Translations under genes and position numbers: made by a program | Shown: in pieces, positions 43,573-52,224 of the stretch | How positions within the stretch are numbered: the stretch's first letter is position 1 | Layout of the letters: each line of letters begins with the position of its first letter | NCBI GenBank assembly: GCA_035506135.1 | Contig: DATJPY010000042.1 | Span: forward strand, 1 to 55,047 | DNA from: DATJPY01 sp035506135 | Lineage (GTDB): Bacteria > Myxococcota_A > UBA9160 > PR03 | DNA: 55,047 nucleotides | Reading direction: 5' to 3' | The notes under the pieces: generated by a model | What the model was told of the DNA's origin: nothing | What the model saw: the letters and a program-made list of their open reading frames with translations, nothing else | The model's database searches: none

Positions 43573-44279
43573 CGCTCGAGCTCCTCGGCCAGGATCGGCA
43601 CGGCGAGGTTGCAGGCCTGCACGCCGTGCGCGACGCAGAGCTTCAGGACCTCCATGATCTCCTCGACCGTTGCGCCCGCCTTCAGAGCCGCCTTGATGTG
43701 GCGGCGCACTCCGGGCGCGTACATGTGCGTGAAAGACGCGTCGAAGGCGATGCTGATCAGCTCTACCTCCTTCGGCGGCAGGACGTGGCTCGCGTAGATG
43801 CCCGAGCCCGTCGCCATGAACGCATCGGTCCAGACGGGGTCGAGCTCGTAGAAGGGATCCCATGCCGCGTTCCACTGGCCGATCGCCTTCATCTCGTCGC
43901 AGGCGGGCGTCGCGGGCAGACGCTCGTGCGCGACAGGCCGGACGCCCGCCTCCTTGGCCTCCTCGAGGAGGATCGGCGCCCCGAGGCTGCACGAGTGGAT
44001 CGACATCACGGTCGCGCACTTCAGGACGAACAGGATCTCGTCGCGCCCGGCTCCGGCCGCTAGCGCGGCGCGGACGTGCCGTCGCGTCGCCTCCGCCTGG
44101 AGACTCGTACAGGCGGCGGAGAGACCGACGCTGACGAGCTCGACGAACTTGAGTGGCAGCACGCCGTTCGTCCAGGGATTCGTGGACATCCGCTCGACCG
44201 CGTCGGCCCAGCTCGGGTCCCACTCGCGAAGATGTGCGATCGCAGAGCTCCACGGTCCCGTCTCTCGATCGGGCTGCAT
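43563..44279 (-). CDS. Two-domain carboxymuconolactone decarboxylase/AhpD-like protein
   Basis: A 238-residue protein made of two AhpD-fold repeats. Repeat 1 (about 40-110) has KFVELVSVGLSAACTSLQAE and GAGRDEILFVLKCATVMSIH. Repeat 2 (about 160-235) has EVELISIAFDASFTHMYAPG and GATVEEIMEVLKLCVAHGVQ. The CxxC redox pair of AhpD is absent, so peroxidase-reductase activity is unlikely; a decarboxylase or isomerase role is more fitting. I use the ATG at 44279 because GAGGAA precedes it; an ATG 18 bases upstream lacks a ribosome site. It lies 86 bases downstream of the BKACE gene on the same strand. Confidence 0.85.
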   Translation of the reverse strand: MQPDRETGPWSSAIAHLREWDPSWADAVERMSTNPWTNGVLPLKFVELVSVGLSAACTSLQAEATRRHVRAALAAGAGRDEILFVLKCATVMSIHSCSLGAPILLEEAKEAGVRPVAHERLPATPACDEMKAIGQWNAAWDPFYELDPVWTDAFMATGSGIYASHVLPPKEVELISIAFDASFTHMYAPGVRRHIKAALKAGATVEEIMEVLKLCVAHGVQACNLAVPILAEELERCR

Positions 44280-44365
44280 GCGGTTCCTCGTCGTCATCAA
44301 CGGGTGTCGGCGCGAGCAGCGCTGCCGCGGGCGCGCATCACCCGCGGCAGCGCGTGCTTGGACGG

Positions 44366-45481
44366 CTACAGGATGCTCGTGGGATTCGAGTGACCCGCCG
44401 CCGGCGGCTGGGGCCGGCGGCCGTCCGTGTCGTAGGTCAGGAAGCCCTTGAAGCCGTCCGGGCGGTTCGGCGGCAGGCCGAGGTTGAACAGCGTCTCCTC
44501 GACCGTGTCGTACCAGACGCCGATCTTCATGATCTTGCGCGCCTCGTCGGCCGTCGCGACGGCGCGGCCGAACTGCTCGCTCTGCTTCACCGCCCACTCG
44601 ACCTGCTTCACCGTCGGCCAGCGCTTCTTCTGCATGTCCCAGATGTTGTCCTCGATGCCGACGCGCACGTGGACGCCCAGGACCGTCGCCATCGTCTGGA
44701 TCGCGACGTTGCCGCGCATGCTGCTCCAGAAGGTCACGCTCGAGGCGCCGTGCGGTGTTCGGCGCAGCATCTCCATCCAGTCGAACGGATTGCGGCCCAT
44801 CGTGCCGCCGCCGTAGCCGCACAGGGCGACGTTCAGCGGGCCCTTGTAGACGCCCGCGCGGAGCAGCCGCTCGATGATCTCGAGCTGGTGGACGTGCGCG
44901 GGCACGAAGTAGGGCTGGATCTTGTTCTTGGTGAGCCGCTTCAGGTGCTCGACGTAGAACTTCGAGGTCGAGTCCACCACCATGTCAGCCCACGCCGCCG
45001 CGACCTTCGGGTTGTCGAGATGGGTGCCCTTGACATCGCCCGGGACGAAGGCCTGCGTGATGTCCCAGAGCGTCGTGCCGGTGGTCACCGTCACGCAGTC
45101 CGGCTTCGGGTTCAGCTCCGTCAGCATGTGGCGTGTGTCGTAGTCGAGCCACTTGGCCTTGGCGTCTTCCGTGTGCGGGGCGAACGAGATCGAGCCGCCC
45201 ACCTGGAGGATCATCTTCGGGACCGCCTGCCGGAGGCGCCCGAGGAAGTCGTTGTACTGGTCGAAGTTGCTCGAGCCCTGCCCGCTCTTCGGATCACGCA
45301 CGTGGACGTGCAGCATCGTGGCGCCCGCGTTGTAGCAGTCGACGGCGGCCTGGACCTGCGCATCCCAGGTGACCGGAAGATCCTCGACGTCCCCGGGCAG
45401 CCACTCGGGACCGAACGGCGCCGCGGTGATGATGGTGGGCTGCATGTTCTCGGGAAACAGGGAATCGTCGGTGAAATACAT
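44366..45481 (-). CDS. BKACE family enzyme (beta-keto acid cleavage, 3-keto-5-aminohexanoate cleavage-like)
   Basis: A 371-residue TIM-barrel enzyme. The zinc-binding HVHVRDP motif follows the GATMLH strand; FVPAHVHQLEIIERLL and VRVGIEDNIWD (conserved Glu) complete the active site. BKACE enzymes condense a beta-keto acid with acetyl-CoA and release acetoacetate plus a new CoA ester; specificity varies widely and is not readable here. At 371 residues it is longer than the usual roughly 300, with the extra part at the C-terminus. The start has GAGGAGAG upstream. It is separated from the small upstream reading frame by only one base. Confidence 0.9.
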   Translation of the reverse strand: MYFTDDSLFPENMQPTIITAAPFGPEWLPGDVEDLPVTWDAQVQAAVDCYNAGATMLHVHVRDPKSGQGSSNFDQYNDFLGRLRQAVPKMILQVGGSISFAPHTEDAKAKWLDYDTRHMLTELNPKPDCVTVTTGTTLWDITQAFVPGDVKGTHLDNPKVAAAWADMVVDSTSKFYVEHLKRLTKNKIQPYFVPAHVHQLEIIERLLRAGVYKGPLNVALCGYGGGTMGRNPFDWMEMLRRTPHGASSVTFWSSMRGNVAIQTMATVLGVHVRVGIEDNIWDMQKKRWPTVKQVEWAVKQSEQFGRAVATADEARKIMKIGVWYDTVEETLFNLGLPPNRPDGFKGFLTYDTDGRRPQPPAAGHSNPTSIL

Positions 45482-45482
45482 C

Positions 45483-45716
45483 TCATCTCTCCTCGAGTTC
45501 GGGTTTCGAGCCGGTGGCGCCGCGGCGCTGAGAGAGCATCCGGGCGAACAGGCCGAACAGCTCCTCCCGCGAGCGGAAGCGCGCGCGGAGCCCGCTCTCC
45601 AGATGCTCGACGCGTCCGGCGAGCTGGCCGGGCGTCAGTTCGACATCCTCCGCCAGCTGGACGAGGAAGGCGTTCTCGGCCGGGAGCGGGTTGCTGCCCA
45701 TCGCGAGGCCGAGCAT
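45483..45716 (-). CDS. Small protein upstream of BKACE, unknown
   Basis: A 77-residue reading frame. Its helical, charged pattern (NAFLVQLAEDVELTPGQLAG, HLESGLRARFRSREELFGLF) looks more like coding than random antisense. Its stop falls one base before the BKACE start. The ATG at 45716 overlaps the ATG of the divergent regulator (CATG at 45714-45717), so one of the two starts is probably further inside its gene; an in-frame ATG 15 bases further downstream (at MGSNP) is an option. No family recognised. Confidence 0.5.
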   Translation of the reverse strand: MLGLAMGSNPLPAENAFLVQLAEDVELTPGQLAGRVEHLESGLRARFRSREELFGLFARMLSQRRGATGSKPELEER

Positions 45717-48615
45717 GATTCCGCCCGCCCGGAGAAGCCTGAAGGATTGCCGAAAGATTCGGGAAATCGTGGAGCGGCCGGACACCGACATTCGCCTCGG
45801 GCTGGTTCGAATCGACCTCGGGGCCGAGGCGCTCTGGCGAGGTCCCGAGCGGGTCCATCTGCGCACCAAGACCTGGCAGGTGCTGCGCTATCTCGTGACT
45901 CACCCGGGCGCCCTGGTCACGAAAGGACAGCTCCTCGACGCGGTCTGGGGCGACGTCGCCGTCTCCGAGGAGACCCTCACGAAGTCGATCTCGGAGCTGC
46001 GCAGGGCCTTGGGAGACGACCCGCGACAGCCTCGGGTGATCGAGACGGTGCACGGCCGCGGGTTCCGACTGCTCCAGCCGATCGCGGCCCGGTCCGATGC
46101 ACGCACGCAACCAGCGTGGGGCGAGGACGCGCTCCGGCCGCCGGATCTATCGGGCGAGACGGCCTCCCGGATTTTCGGTCGGGAGGCGGAGGTCGCCGAG
46201 CTCGAGCGGCTGTTCGAAGGCGCGCGCGCGGGCGAGCCGCAGACGGTCTTCCTGACGGGCGATCCGGGAATCGGGAAGACGTCGCTGGTCCAGTCGTTCC
46301 TCGCTCGGCACGGGCGCGACGATCCGCCGCCCTGGTTGCTCTCGGGCCAGTGCCTGGAGCAGTACGGCCACGGAGAGCCCTATCTGCCACTGCTCAACGC
46401 CTTCGAGGCGCTGTTGCGGCACGCCGATTCCGGCGCGCTGACCGCGCTCGCCCGGCGCACGGCCCCGACCTGGCTCGCCCAGGTTCCATGGGCGGCGGAC
46501 GCGGGCTCGGACGCTCCGATCGGGAGGTACCCGACGGAGCAACGCATGCCCCGGGAGCTCGCGGCGTTCCTCGAAGCCCTCGGCAGCACGGCTCCCGTCG
46601 TGCTCGTACTCGACGACCTCCACTGGAGCGATGCCGCCACGCTGGACGTCCTGGCGTTGGTCACGCACCGGCCGCGCAGCCGCGTTCCGCTCCTGGTGGT
46701 CGGGACGTATCGGCCGGCCGAGGCCGCGGCGCGCGACGCGCCGGTTCGCCGCCTCCATCGCGACCTCCGCCTGCGCCGCTTGTGCGCCGAGCTCCCGCTC
46801 GGGTACCTGAGCGAGGCCGCCGTTCGCGCGCTGCTGGTGGATCGGCTCGGTCCGATCGCGCAGGAGCAGATGCTCGCCCGCCTCGTGTACGCGCACACGG
46901 ACGGGCATCCCCTCTTCATCACCGCACTGGTCGATCATCTGCTCGACCGCCGCTGGCTCGCTCGCTCGAGCGAGGGCTGGAAGCTGGTCGTGACGAAGGA
47001 CCAGCTGAAGGACACCGTGCCCTCGGACGCACGCCGGCTGATCGAGAGGCTGGTCGAGTCGCTGAGCGCGCCCGCGCAGGCGACGCTGCGCACCGCCAGC
47101 ATCGCGGGACTGGAGTTCGACGCGCGCGCCGTCGCCGCAGCGATGAAGGTCGAGACCTCGGACGTGGAGGCGACCTGCAACGCCCTCGCGCAGACGCACC
47201 AGTTCGTGCGATCGCTCGGATCCTCTCCCTGGCCCGATCGCAGCGTGGGAACGCGCTATGCGTTCCGCCACGCGCTCCACCGGCGTGTGTTCGACGATCA
47301 GGTCGGTGCCGCGGCGCGGCGCGAGATTCACCAGCGTCTCGGCGAGCGGATCGAGCTCGCATTCGAGCCCTCCGATCTCGGGGCCGTGTGCAGCGAGCTG
47401 GCCGAGCACTTCACCGCGAGCGGAGACGGCCCGCGCGCGTGTCGCCATCTGGAGCTCGCCGGCGCGCGGGCGCTCGGCCGCTTCGCGTACCGCGAGGCGT
47501 CGAGCTATCTCGAGCGCGCGCTGGAGCTCGCGCCGGCAGCGTCGGAGCCCGCGCGAACCGAGCTTCGCCTGCGCTGCCGGCAAGCGGTCGCGCTCAGTGC
47601 CATCCACGGGTACTCCGCCGAGCCCGTGGCGGCGAATCTGGCCCGCGCGCACGAGCTCTGCCAGGAGGTCCGTGACCCGGCCAGCTCGCTCGAGGTGCTC
47701 TATGCGCTCGCCTTCCTGCACTTCACGCGCGCGGACCGCGACGCCTCCTGGCGCACGGTCCGCGAGCTCGCCGAGCTCGCGTCTCGCGAAGGGCCGGTGG
47801 CGCACATGCAGGGGCTGCTCTTGCTGGGGACCGTCGCGGTCTGGGGCGGAGAGCACCGCACCGCCTCCGAGGCCTTCACCAAGCTCTTCGCGCTGCACCG
47901 CCAGAGCTCCGCGTCACCCCAGATCCTCGCTGGCTACGGCGTGGCGCCGATCGTGTCAGCCCACTCGAACCAGGCCTACCACCTCTGGCTCACGGGCAGC
48001 GCAGAGGAGGCGCAGGCAAGCAGCGCGCAGGCCGTCGCTCGCGCGCGCGACCTCGACGATCCATTCACGCTCACCGGGGCCCTCGTCCACGCGACGAATC
48101 TCGCGCTCATGATGCGCGAGTCGGAGCCAGCCTCGAGACTGGCGACGGAGGCGCACGCCCTCGCCACGGAGCACGGTCTCGAGTTCTGGCGCAGCGCCGC
48201 GAGGATCGGGCGCGCCTGCGCGACGCTGGGGGCTGCGCGCGACCCCGGCGGCGCGGCCGCGCGCGTCCGCGCCGCCATCGCGGAGTGGGAAGGGACTCAC
48301 TCGCGCATCTTGCTGGCCACCGCCCACGGCTTTCTGGCCGGCGCGCTCCTCGAGGCGGGCCGGCCGGCCGACGGACTCGCCGCGGCCGAGCGTGGGATCG
48401 AGCTCGCAGAAGCGACCCTCGACCGCATGTACGAGGCGGAGCTCTGGCGGATCAAGGGGGAGCTCCTCCTGCTCGGTCGCAGCGATGAAGCCGCCGCGCG
48501 CGACTGCTTCGCGCGTGCGAGTCTGATCGCAGCCGCCCAGGGCGCGACGGCCCTCGTTCGACGCGCAGAGGAGAGTCGGGCTCGACTCGATCGCGAGCCT
48601 TCGCTCGCCCGCTAG
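45715..48615 (+). CDS. Winged-helix/AAA ATPase/TPR transcriptional regulator
   Basis: A regulator of up to 966 residues. An OmpR/PhoB-type winged helix at about 20-110 shows LRTKTWQVLRYLVTHPGALV, DAVWGDVAVSEETL and VETVHGRGFRLL. A STAND-type ATPase follows, with Walker A GDPGIGKTS near 185 and VVLVLDDLHWSDAATLDVL as Walker B near 300. The C-terminal 500 residues are TPR-like helices rich in Ala/Glu. This plan (CadC-like DNA-binding head, MalT-like body) belongs to large signal-integrating activators. The ATG at 45715 has GAGG 6 bases upstream; a GTG at 45769, nearer the conserved domain, is also possible. It is divergent from the BKACE operon and may control it. Confidence 0.88.
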   Translation: MIPPARRSLKDCRKIREIVERPDTDIRLGLVRIDLGAEALWRGPERVHLRTKTWQVLRYLVTHPGALVTKGQLLDAVWGDVAVSEETLTKSISELRRALGDDPRQPRVIETVHGRGFRLLQPIAARSDARTQPAWGEDALRPPDLSGETASRIFGREAEVAELERLFEGARAGEPQTVFLTGDPGIGKTSLVQSFLARHGRDDPPPWLLSGQCLEQYGHGEPYLPLLNAFEALLRHADSGALTALARRTAPTWLAQVPWAADAGSDAPIGRYPTEQRMPRELAAFLEALGSTAPVVLVLDDLHWSDAATLDVLALVTHRPRSRVPLLVVGTYRPAEAAARDAPVRRLHRDLRLRRLCAELPLGYLSEAAVRALLVDRLGPIAQEQMLARLVYAHTDGHPLFITALVDHLLDRRWLARSSEGWKLVVTKDQLKDTVPSDARRLIERLVESLSAPAQATLRTASIAGLEFDARAVAAAMKVETSDVEATCNALAQTHQFVRSLGSSPWPDRSVGTRYAFRHALHRRVFDDQVGAAARREIHQRLGERIELAFEPSDLGAVCSELAEHFTASGDGPRACRHLELAGARALGRFAYREASSYLERALELAPAASEPARTELRLRCRQAVALSAIHGYSAEPVAANLARAHELCQEVRDPASSLEVLYALAFLHFTRADRDASWRTVRELAELASREGPVAHMQGLLLLGTVAVWGGEHRTASEAFTKLFALHRQSSASPQILAGYGVAPIVSAHSNQAYHLWLTGSAEEAQASSAQAVARARDLDDPFTLTGALVHATNLALMMRESEPASRLATEAHALATEHGLEFWRSAARIGRACATLGAARDPGGAAARVRAAIAEWEGTHSRILLATAHGFLAGALLEAGRPADGLAAAERGIELAEATLDRMYEAELWRIKGELLLLGRSDEAAARDCFARASLIAAAQGATALVRRAEESRARLDREPSLAR

Positions 48616-48660
48616 CGTCGCGACTCTGGAGAGGAGGCTCCGAAGCGCCGACTCGCGACG
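48616..48660 (+). terminator. Inverted repeat after the regulator gene
   Basis: CGTCGCGA pairs with TCGCGACG 29 bases later, beginning one base after the regulator stop, with a smaller GGAG/CTCC pair inside. It could act as a terminator. The remaining 340 bases up to 49001 hold no convincing gene; one 93-codon open frame at 48687 has biased composition typical of non-coding GC-rich DNA. Confidence 0.35.
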
Positions 48661-49000
48661 AGAGAAGGGCCTCGGAGGGACACTCGATGGCCCCCGAGGC
48701 CCCGACGGCGCGCTGTCGGGCGTGCCGTCATTCGTCGCACATGGGGAGTCCAGATGCGGCGAGGGCCATTCTACCGGGCGGTCGAATCGAGGTTCAATCC
48801 GCCCTTCGTATGAGGCGGAAGCGGCACACTCTCCGCCCCGGGCCGGTCTCCCGCGCAGGGTGCCGCCTGCCCTGGCCGTGGCAAGGAGGGCGCGCACGGA
48901 CCCGCGACGGAAGATGGAGCAATCCTCATGATCGCCGTCGCCGGGGTGCGATAGTCTTCCGTGTGTAGGGGCGCACGGGAACCAGCCCCAGCGGGCTCGG

Positions 49001-49318
49001 ATGACGACGCGCAGCCTCGTGCCCTTCTTCGCCGCCGCCGCTCTGGTGGTGCTGATCCTCGCGTACGAAGGGTACGAGGAGCGGCGCCGAGTCGACTTCC
49101 GGCGCGTCTGCTGGTCGCTGCACCTGGGCGAGTCCGCAGACAACTTCGAGCGTGCCCTGCGCGAGGTGGGCGGAGTCGAGTACCCGTCTTCGGACCGAAG
49201 CAAGCGGGTCTGGCACATCGACTCGGTGTTGGGGTGGCGTATCGCGATCTGCACGGTCGCCGTCGACGATTCCGGCGCGGTGCTCGGGAGCCAGGCGAAG
49301 GGCAATCGGCCGAAGTGA
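49001..49318 (+). CDS. Small membrane-anchored hypothetical protein
   Basis: A 105-residue protein. One N-terminal helix (VPFFAAAALVVLILAY) anchors a soluble part with two Cys (RRVCWSLHLGES and RIAICTVAVDDSG). The rest is alpha/beta in character (SADNFERALREVGGVEYPSS). It could be a periplasmic single-domain protein tethered to the inner membrane. No family recognised. No strong ribosome site is visible ahead of the ATG. It stands alone between two regulators. Confidence 0.65.
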   Translation: MTTRSLVPFFAAAALVVLILAYEGYEERRRVDFRRVCWSLHLGESADNFERALREVGGVEYPSSDRSKRVWHIDSVLGWRIAICTVAVDDSGAVLGSQAKGNRPK

Positions 49319-49494
49319 GCGCGGCGTAGATTCCTGCCGAGGCGCCGCGACCGAGCCGCCGGGCGGCCCTCGGCGGCCGGCGGTCCGGACCCAGTCTCGA
49401 ATACCGAGACCCTCGCATCCCCCCTTTTTGCTTGGCCCTCGCGCCTCACCCGATCGCCAAGCCATACTTTGGGTGGACGTCTCCCGGGGAGAGC

Positions 49495-50649
49495 ATGAGC
49501 CCGACGGCTGCGAGCGACGACCTCGCCGAGGTGATCGGTACCGCCTACGAGTCGGCTCTCGAGCCAGACCAGTGGCCTCGCTTCCTCGCCCGGCTTGCGC
49601 ACGTGTCCAATGCCGAGCATGCGTCGATCGCCCTGGCCTCGCCTACCGACTCGCGAGTCAGTGTCGCTGTCTTGCATAACCACGACCCGGCAGAGGTCGC
49701 GCGCTGGCGCGACGAGTTCGGCGGCTACGATCCGTTCTTCGAGCGCATCCGCGGGAAGGCTTGCGGAAGACTCTTCCACTCGATGGCCGAGATCCCGCGT
49801 GCCGAGTTCCGAGCCACCGAGGTGTACGTACAGTGCTTCGAGCCTGCAGACATCGATGACGCGCTCGCCACCTTCCTCTCGCATGGGCCGGCTGGGACGG
49901 ATCTGCTTTCGCTGCAGCGGAGCCCGCAAGCAGGTCCCTTCGACACAGAGTCCATTGCGTGCTTCCGCAACGTCATCCCGCACCTCATGCGCGCAGTCGC
50001 GATCCACCACAAGGTCTTCGCGTTCTCCTGGGCGAAGGAGGCTGCGGAAGCCGCCTTCGACCTGCTCGCGTGCGGTCTCATCACGGTCGCGGCGAACGGC
50101 ATCATCCTCGATGTCAATCGAGAGGCCGAGCGGATTCTTCGCGAATCGGACGGCGTCGCGTCGCGCGCAACCCGCCTCGAGACGAGCGATCGAGAAGCAG
50201 GGCGACGGCTCGACGAGGCGATCGGCCAAGCCGTCTCAGCTGCCTTGGAAAGGAGCAAGAGTGGTGCCACTGCCCTCGCGATTCGGCGTCCTTCACGAAA
50301 GCGGTCGTACGAAGTCCTGGTCGCACCGATCGCTCCGCGCCCGCGAGAGCGCGTGTTCGGCTTCCTCTCGAGGGCGCCGATCGCACTCGTGCTCATCACG
50401 GACCCCGAAGCGGCGCCGGCCCCGGCCATCGCGGTGCTCCAACGCCTGCACAGCCTCACACCTTCCCTCGCCCGTCTGGCCGCGGCGTTGGCCACCGGCA
50501 AGACGATTGCCGAATACGCCGCGGAGGCTCACGTAACCGAGGGCACCGCGCGCCAGCAGCTCAAGGAGCTCTTCGCCCGAACGCGCACGCGGCGTCAAGC
50601 CGAGCTCGTCGCGCTGCTCCTGCGAGGCATCGGACAGTTTCGGATCTAG
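49495..50649 (+). CDS. LuxR-type helix-turn-helix regulator with PAS/GAF-like sensor region
   Basis: A 384-residue regulator. Residues 1-190 are a sensor region without a firm family (LAEVIGTAYESALEPDQWPR, GYDPFFERIRGKACGRLF). Residues about 195-300 look PAS-like (GLITVAANGIILDVNREAER). The C-terminus is a LuxR HTH: LTPSLARLAAALATGKTIAE, then YAAEAHVTEGTARQQLKELF. No aspartate receiver domain is seen. The ATG at 49495 is preceded by GGGGAG. The ligand is unknown; similar proteins regulate lipid or aromatic degradation genes in environmental proteobacteria. Confidence 0.85.
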   Translation: MSPTAASDDLAEVIGTAYESALEPDQWPRFLARLAHVSNAEHASIALASPTDSRVSVAVLHNHDPAEVARWRDEFGGYDPFFERIRGKACGRLFHSMAEIPRAEFRATEVYVQCFEPADIDDALATFLSHGPAGTDLLSLQRSPQAGPFDTESIACFRNVIPHLMRAVAIHHKVFAFSWAKEAAEAAFDLLACGLITVAANGIILDVNREAERILRESDGVASRATRLETSDREAGRRLDEAIGQAVSAALERSKSGATALAIRRPSRKRSYEVLVAPIAPRPRERVFGFLSRAPIALVLITDPEAAPAPAIAVLQRLHSLTPSLARLAAALATGKTIAEYAAEAHVTEGTARQQLKELFARTRTRRQAELVALLLRGIGQFRI

Positions 50650-50766
50650 GTTGTCGCGGCTCAGCCTGCCGGCGCCTCCCAACACGCGATTCGCCGTATC
50701 CCAAATGGTAGATGCGGCGACGGCGACTCCAACGCGACAGTCCTCTCGCTACCTGATCGGTCGCCC

Positions 50767-50808
50767 CACGAGCCTGGGGCGCACACACACACCCACCCCA
50801 GGCTCGTG
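50767..50808. terminator. 13-bp perfect inverted repeat with CA-rich loop
   Basis: CACGAGCCTGGGG pairs exactly with CCCCAGGCTCGTG around a 16-base loop that contains an (AC) run. It lies 117 bases after the LuxR gene stop and 90 bases before the next start, and is most simply a factor-independent terminator for the LuxR gene. No T run follows. The remaining 248-base gap holds no gene. Confidence 0.55.
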
Positions 50809-50897
50809 CGGGCAACGTTCTCCGTCGACGTGACGCTCCGGGGAGCCGCGCAGCCGGCTCTCGCCTACCATCGAGCCCGTTGGGTGGGGGGCGACAC

Positions 50898-51344
50898 ATG
50901 CTGCGCCGAGCTCGTCGAGCTGCCATCCTCGCCGCGCTCCTGCTCGGGTCGCTTGCGGTTGCGGCGGGAGCGGAGGACTCGCTGGGGCCGGTCTCGGGGA
51001 CGCTGCGCATCGAGAGCAGCGAGGTGGCGGCCGGTATCGGGGTGAGCTGGGGGCAGGGCGTCCTGACCGTCGACGGCGTGGATCACCCGTTCTCGCTGTC
51101 CGGGCTCACCGTGGCGGATGTCGGCGTCGCGCGCGTCACCGCGACGGGTGAGGTCTACGGCCTGCGCAAGCTCGAGGATTTCAACGGAACGTACCACGGT
51201 GTCACGCTCGGGATCGCGGTTGGAGGCGGCAGCGAATTCGTCGCCATGAAGAACGAGAACAACGTCTACATCAAGATGCGCGCGGGCCAGCAGGGTCTGC
51301 GGCTCTCGCTCGCGACGGAGGGCGTGCGGCTCCGGCTCGAGTGA
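50898..51344 (+). CDS. Conserved exported protein, unknown function
   Basis: A 148-residue exported protein. Signal peptide RRARRAAILAALLLGSLAVAAGA. The mature part is all-beta and Gly/Val-rich: SGTLRIESSEVAAGIGVSWG, GVLTVDGVDHPFSLSGL, VGVARVTATGEVYGL, FNGTYHGVTLGIAVGGGSEF and VAMKNENNVYIKM. The repeated AAGIGVSWG / GITLG-like strands and GGG turn suggest a lipid-binding or YSC84/DUF1134-like barrel, by impression only. It has a GGGGGG stretch 8 bases upstream as a possible ribosome site. It precedes the methyltransferase on the same strand. Confidence 0.75.
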   Translation: MLRRARRAAILAALLLGSLAVAAGAEDSLGPVSGTLRIESSEVAAGIGVSWGQGVLTVDGVDHPFSLSGLTVADVGVARVTATGEVYGLRKLEDFNGTYHGVTLGIAVGGGSEFVAMKNENNVYIKMRAGQQGLRLSLATEGVRLRLE

Positions 51345-51449
51345 GCGCATCGCCTCTTCGAACGCCGATCTTCCTCGCGCGCCAGCACGCCCAGTAGAGC
51401 GCTCGACCCGGTAGCGGGCGCCGCTGTAACCGCGGGACGGGAGGTTCGC

Positions 51450-52133
51450 ATGGGCTGGCTCGGCGATCCGCGACTCGAGATGCTGCTCGATCGCCTGCAC
51501 GCGCGAAGCGCGGCGCAGAGCGAGGAGCTCTCCTCCTACTTCATGACTCGAGCCCGGAAGGGGACGCTCGCCCGGAACGAGTTCGACGAGCAGAGCCATC
51601 GATTCATGAGCGACAAGCTCGTGGCGCTCGATCGCGACAAGGCGCAGCTCTGCTATCAGCTCTGCCGCGCGCTGCGTGCGCGACGGGTCGTCGAGGCCGG
51701 AACGTCATTCGGCGTATCGACCCTCTACCTCGCTGCGGCGGTGCGCGAGAATCTGCGCGAGGACGGCGGAATGGGGGTCGTGATCGGCACGGAACACGAG
51801 CCGGAGAAGGCAAGGACCGCGCGCGCCAACTTCATCGAGGCCGGACTCTCGGATTGGATCGAGCTGCGGGAAGGCGATCTGCGAGAAACGCTTCGGGATG
51901 TCGGAGGGCCCGTCGACTTCATGCTCGTCGACATCTGGACGCCGATGGCCCTGCCCGCGCTCAAGCGCGTTGCGCCGCACCTGCGGCCGGGTGCGATCGT
52001 CGTCGCCGACAACACCAGCCAGTTCCGTGCCGGCTACGAGGACTACCTGGCCTTCATAGCGGATCCGGAGAATGGCCTCCGAACGCTCACGCTCCCGTTC
52101 GACGGCGGCCTGGAGCTCACGGTCCGCGGCTGA
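51450..52133 (+). CDS. Class I SAM-dependent (O-)methyltransferase
   Basis: A 227-residue cytoplasmic enzyme. The SAM site is VVEAGTSFGVSTLYLAAAV (motif I), with GVVIGTEHEPEKARTAR (acidic ribose contact), VDFMLVDIWTPMALPALKRV and GAIVVADN. This is the CmoAlike/O-methyltransferase layout used on catechols, and the N-terminal helices (SSYFMTRARKG) cover the active site. The substrate is unknown. A DGGLELTVRG end is usual for the group. It starts behind GGGAGG. Confidence 0.85.
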   Translation: MGWLGDPRLEMLLDRLHARSAAQSEELSSYFMTRARKGTLARNEFDEQSHRFMSDKLVALDRDKAQLCYQLCRALRARRVVEAGTSFGVSTLYLAAAVRENLREDGGMGVVIGTEHEPEKARTARANFIEAGLSDWIELREGDLRETLRDVGGPVDFMLVDIWTPMALPALKRVAPHLRPGAIVVADNTSQFRAGYEDYLAFIADPENGLRTLTLPFDGGLELTVRG

Positions 52134-52135
52134 GC

Positions 52136-52164
52136 CTCGAGGATGACGTAGGTCTTCCCCGGCG
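52136..52164 (+). repeat. Direct repeat, copy 1 (28/29 match to 53620-53648)
   Basis: Starts with CTCGAGGATGACGTAGGTC and continues to 52164, 3 bases after the methyltransferase stop. It repeats, with one mismatch, a stretch inside the monooxygenase gene that encodes GKTYVILE on the minus strand. It sits in the 91-base gap between the two genes. It may be a leftover of a former second monooxygenase gene start, or a recombination scar. Confidence 0.7.
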
Positions 52165-52224
52165 AAGCGCTTCGGTTTTCCGGACCCCGGCATGAAGGTG
52201 CTCGAGATCCAAAGGAGGCGGGGG

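Noticed and set aside
48687..48968. 93-codon plus frame in the gap after the large regulator
   Set aside because: Arg/Pro/Gly-rich with no ribosome site, domain or codon pattern like its neighbours.
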